NCBI GenBank assembly: GCA_001791645.1
Contig: MGFA01000005.1
Location: forward strand, 10,078-49,075
DNA: 38,998 bases
Reading direction: 5' to 3'
DNA from: Candidatus Uhrbacteria bacterium RIFOXYB12_FULL_58_10
GTDB taxonomy: Bacteria; Patescibacteriota; Patescibacteriia; UBA9934; GWF2-40-263
In this document: positions 36,611-38,998 of the stretch, piece by piece
Layout: each line of letters starts with the position of its first letter
Position numbering within the stretch: the first letter of the stretch is position 1
The notes under the pieces: generated by a model
What the model saw: the letters and a program-made list of their open reading frames with translations, nothing else
The model's database searches: none
What the model was told of the DNA's origin: nothing
Position numbers and translations under genes: made by a program

Positions 36611-37695
36611 TGAAGGCCCTCATTGCGGCGGGTGGACATGCGACGCGTCTGCGTCCGATTACCTGGACAACCAACAAGCATCTCATTCCGCTTGCCAACA
36701 AGCCCATGCTTTGGCATGTCATCGACAAGATCGTGGCCGCCGGCATCTCGGACATCATTATCAACGTGAATCCGGGCGAGGTGGAATCGATGCGCGCGGC
36801 GTTCGGCGACGGTTCGTATTGGCACGCGCATCTGACATATCTCGAACAGGTGGGCGGCGCACAGGGCGTGGCACACGTGGTGGCGAACGCGGAGGAACAT
36901 TTGCGTGGACACAAGTTTCTGTTCTTCCTCGGAGATAACATCATTCTTGGGTCCATCAACAAGTTCGTCGAGCGGTTCCAGAACGAAGGTCTCGACTGCA
37001 TGCTCGCGTTTTCGCGCGTGAAGGACCCGCAGCGCTTCGGCGTGCCGGAATTTAATGACGATGGGTCGCTCAGGCGGATTTTGGAAAAGCCGTGCGAGCC
37101 ACCGTCGGATTTCGCGGTGACCGGCATTTATTTGTACAACGAGGATTATTTCGAAGCGTTCCATTCCATTGGTCCGTCATCGCGCGGCGAATACGAGATT
37201 TCCGACATCAACACCTGGTACATCCAGAGCGGAAAAAAAGTCGGATATGAGGAGATCACGGGTTGGTGGAAGGACACTGGAACTCCGGACGCACTGCTTG
37301 AGGGCAACGCGCTCGTGATGGATTGCCTTGATCGCGCGTCGTTTGTGGTCGAGGGAACGGTTGAGGATGGGGCACAGATCCAGGGCGACGTGAAAGTAGG
37401 CGTGGGAACGTGCATCGCGGCCGATTGTTTGGTGCGCGGTCCGGTAACCATCGGTGAAAATTGTACGATTGCAGGCTCCTATATCGGTCCATACACGTCG
37501 ATCGGAAACAACGTGACCGTGAAGGATTCGGAGGTAGAACATTCCGTGGTTTTTTCCGGGGCAACCATCGATACCACCGAGCGTATTTGCAGCAGCTTGA
37601 TTGGGCTCAATGCCACGCTCGTGGATGCGCGTCGCACGCATCCGAAAACCGCTCACAGGCTTATCATTGGCGACAATAGCTTCGTGGAACTGTAA
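36610..37695 (+). CDS. rmlA: glucose-1-phosphate thymidylyltransferase-like nucleotidyltransferase (long form with left-handed beta-helix)
   Basis: MKALIAAGGHATRLRPITWTTNKHLIPLANKPMLWHVIDKI; FFLGDNIILG; GWWKDTGTPDALLEGN; hexapeptide-like C-terminus. Confidence 0.85.
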   Translation: MKALIAAGGHATRLRPITWTTNKHLIPLANKPMLWHVIDKIVAAGISDIIINVNPGEVESMRAAFGDGSYWHAHLTYLEQVGGAQGVAHVVANAEEHLRGHKFLFFLGDNIILGSINKFVERFQNEGLDCMLAFSRVKDPQRFGVPEFNDDGSLRRILEKPCEPPSDFAVTGIYLYNEDYFEAFHSIGPSSRGEYEISDINTWYIQSGKKVGYEEITGWWKDTGTPDALLEGNALVMDCLDRASFVVEGTVEDGAQIQGDVKVGVGTCIAADCLVRGPVTIGENCTIAGSYIGPYTSIGNNVTVKDSEVEHSVVFSGATIDTTERICSSLIGLNATLVDARRTHPKTAHRLIIGDNSFVEL

Positions 37696-37739
37696 GGTCG
37701 CAACTCGCGACGGTGGGTTGTTTTTTTTGATCAATACGG

Positions 37740-37756
37740 TAGAATACACGCGAATA
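37740..37756 (+). promoter_or_regulatory. -10 TAGAAT, 10 nt before ATG
   Basis: TTGTTT-16-TAGAAT-ACACGCGAAT-ATG. Confidence 0.5.
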
Positions 37757-38998
37757 TGAGCAAAAAAGCAAAGTGGGCCTCAGGAATCATCGCCGGCTTG
37801 GTTGTCGGGACTATCGGGTGGTTCGTGTTTTCGTCTCCGTCGAGCGCGGACGTGGTTACGACGGATACGGTCAAACGGATGGATTTGCGACAAACCGTGG
37901 AAGTGACCGGCGATGTCCAGAGCATCGACGACATTGATTTGTCATTCGGCCGCGGCGGAAGGGTGAGCGCCGTGTTCGCGCGCGTGGGGGACGCGGTCCG
38001 CGCCGGTGACGCGCTGGCCGCGCTCGACGCGGGCGAATTGAAGGCGGCGTACGAGCAGGCGCTCGGGCGCGTGCAGGAGGCGAACGCGAATCTCGCGTTG
38101 AAGCAGGCTGGGATTTCCTCGGAGGAACAGACCGTGAGCAAAGCGGACGTGCTGGTGGCCGAGGCGGCGCTTGCGGCCGCGCGTTCGGACGCCGAGTATG
38201 TCGTGGCCGTCGCGGACGCGAGCGTCGCGGACGCGGAAGCGAATGTAACGACGGTTCGAACGGAAACCGCGGACGACGTGGAACAGGCGCAGGAGGACCT
38301 GGTCGGATCCTTGCGCGCGCTTGTCGCGGAGGTTCGATCCTCGCTTTCCGACGCGGACACCGTGCTTGGCGTTGAAAATACATTGTATAACCGAACGTTC
38401 GACGACGTGCTGTCCAACACGGACGCGCAAGCGCTTATTTCGGCTACGAATGCGTTTGAAGCGGCTGCCAGAAGCCGTGACGCGGCCGAGAACTCCCTCA
38501 TGGCCATGGACGCTTCCGACATCGCATCAGTGAACGCGGTCGCGGACAATGCCGAGCAGGCCTATGAAGACGCGTATGAGACCGTGCTTCAAACGAGCCG
38601 TGTGCTTGACGCGACCTCCTCGGACTCATCGGAGTTTTCGCTAGATGATCTGAATACGCTTAAGGCGACGATTTCCTCGGCTATCGCCGCATTGATTTCC
38701 GATGGCAGCGCATTGACGAACGCGCGACAAACATACGCAAACGCGGAACGCGCCACGCTCACGGACGTTCGTGACGCGGAAAATGCGCTTGCAAGCGCGC
38801 AGGCGACCCGCGACCGGGACGTCGCCAAGGCGAACGCCACTGTCACGTCGCGCGAAGCCGATCTCGTGAAAACGCAGGCCTCATTCGCCAAGGCAATCGC
38901 GTCTCCGCGTGCCGTAGATCTCTCTTCTTTCCAGGCGTCCGTTTCCCAGGCGCTCGCCGATGCCGCGGCCGCGCTTGCGCGTTTGCAGGACATGCAGA
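37756..38998 (+). CDS. HlyD/RND-type periplasmic adaptor (membrane fusion) protein, 3' truncated by window edge
   Basis: MSKKAKWASGIIAGLVVGTIGWFVFSSPSSADVVTTDTVKRMDLRQTVEVTGDVQSIDDIDLSFGRGGRVSAVFARVGDAVRAGDALAALDAGELKAAYEQAL, then long coiled coil. No in-frame stop to 38998; absent from the ORF track because it lacks a stop. Confidence 0.82.
   Translation, partial: MSKKAKWASGIIAGLVVGTIGWFVFSSPSSADVVTTDTVKRMDLRQTVEVTGDVQSIDDIDLSFGRGGRVSAVFARVGDAVRAGDALAALDAGELKAAYEQALGRVQEANANLALKQAGISSEEQTVSKADVLVAEAALAAARSDAEYVVAVADASVADAEANVTTVRTETADDVEQAQEDLVGSLRALVAEVRSSLSDADTVLGVENTLYNRTFDDVLSNTDAQALISATNAFEAAARSRDAAENSLMAMDASDIASVNAVADNAEQAYEDAYETVLQTSRVLDATSSDSSEFSLDDLNTLKATISSAIAALISDGSALTNARQTYANAERATLTDVRDAENALASAQATRDRDVAKANATVTSREADLVKTQASFAKAIASPRAVDLSSFQASVSQALADAAAALARLQDMQ

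Noticed and set aside
37731-38549. Ala/Ser-rich minus-strand ORF at the right edge
   Set aside because: Antisense to the membrane-fusion protein, which has a recognisable N-terminus and promoter.
1-38998. tRNA, rRNA, CRISPR array or insertion sequence
   Set aside because: None recognised by eye; no repeat-spacer pattern, transposase motif or rRNA-like stretch seen. A tRNAscan/Infernal run would be needed to exclude small RNAs.

Overview
The window reads as an envelope and surface-glycan locus. Its architecture and protein families suggest a Patescibacteria/CPR-like genome; this is inferred, since no search could be run. The left 3.3 kb has a different character: two secreted MopE-like Asp/Cys repeat proteins, the second a lipoprotein with a strong Shine-Dalgarno (SD) site. 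From 3331 on the window encodes an O-antigen-ligase-like protein, GT4 and GT2 glycosyltransferases, PMT-like membrane proteins, a UDP-glucuronate decarboxylase-like SDR, a DUF2304 protein, a CDP-alcohol phosphatidyltransferase, RmlB, RmlA, an NRS/ER-like epimerase-reductase, an HTH regulator with a GHL15-like/FG-GAP hydrolase and a membrane protein, an ECF sigma factor with a DUF5667-like membrane partner, a giant S-layer-like protein, a TPR protein, a subtilase, an HExxH metallopeptidase, an SPFH protein, two Nudix-type proteins (one with a degenerate Nudix box), and a membrane-fusion protein running off the right edge that the ORF track missed. Main observations: (1) an unnamed about 125-aa domain shared by the S-layer-like protein N-terminus and the subtilase C-terminus; (2) a eukaryote/giant-virus-like bifunctional NRS/ER homologue next to RmlB that may replace RmlC and RmlD; (3) widespread leaderless promoters, including two divergent ones in a 21-bp gap; (4) a 126-nt nested inverted-repeat element between two glycan genes; (5) a degenerate Nudix protein with its own strong SD and flanking terminators inside the rml cluster. 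No tRNA, rRNA, CRISPR array or transposase was recognised.
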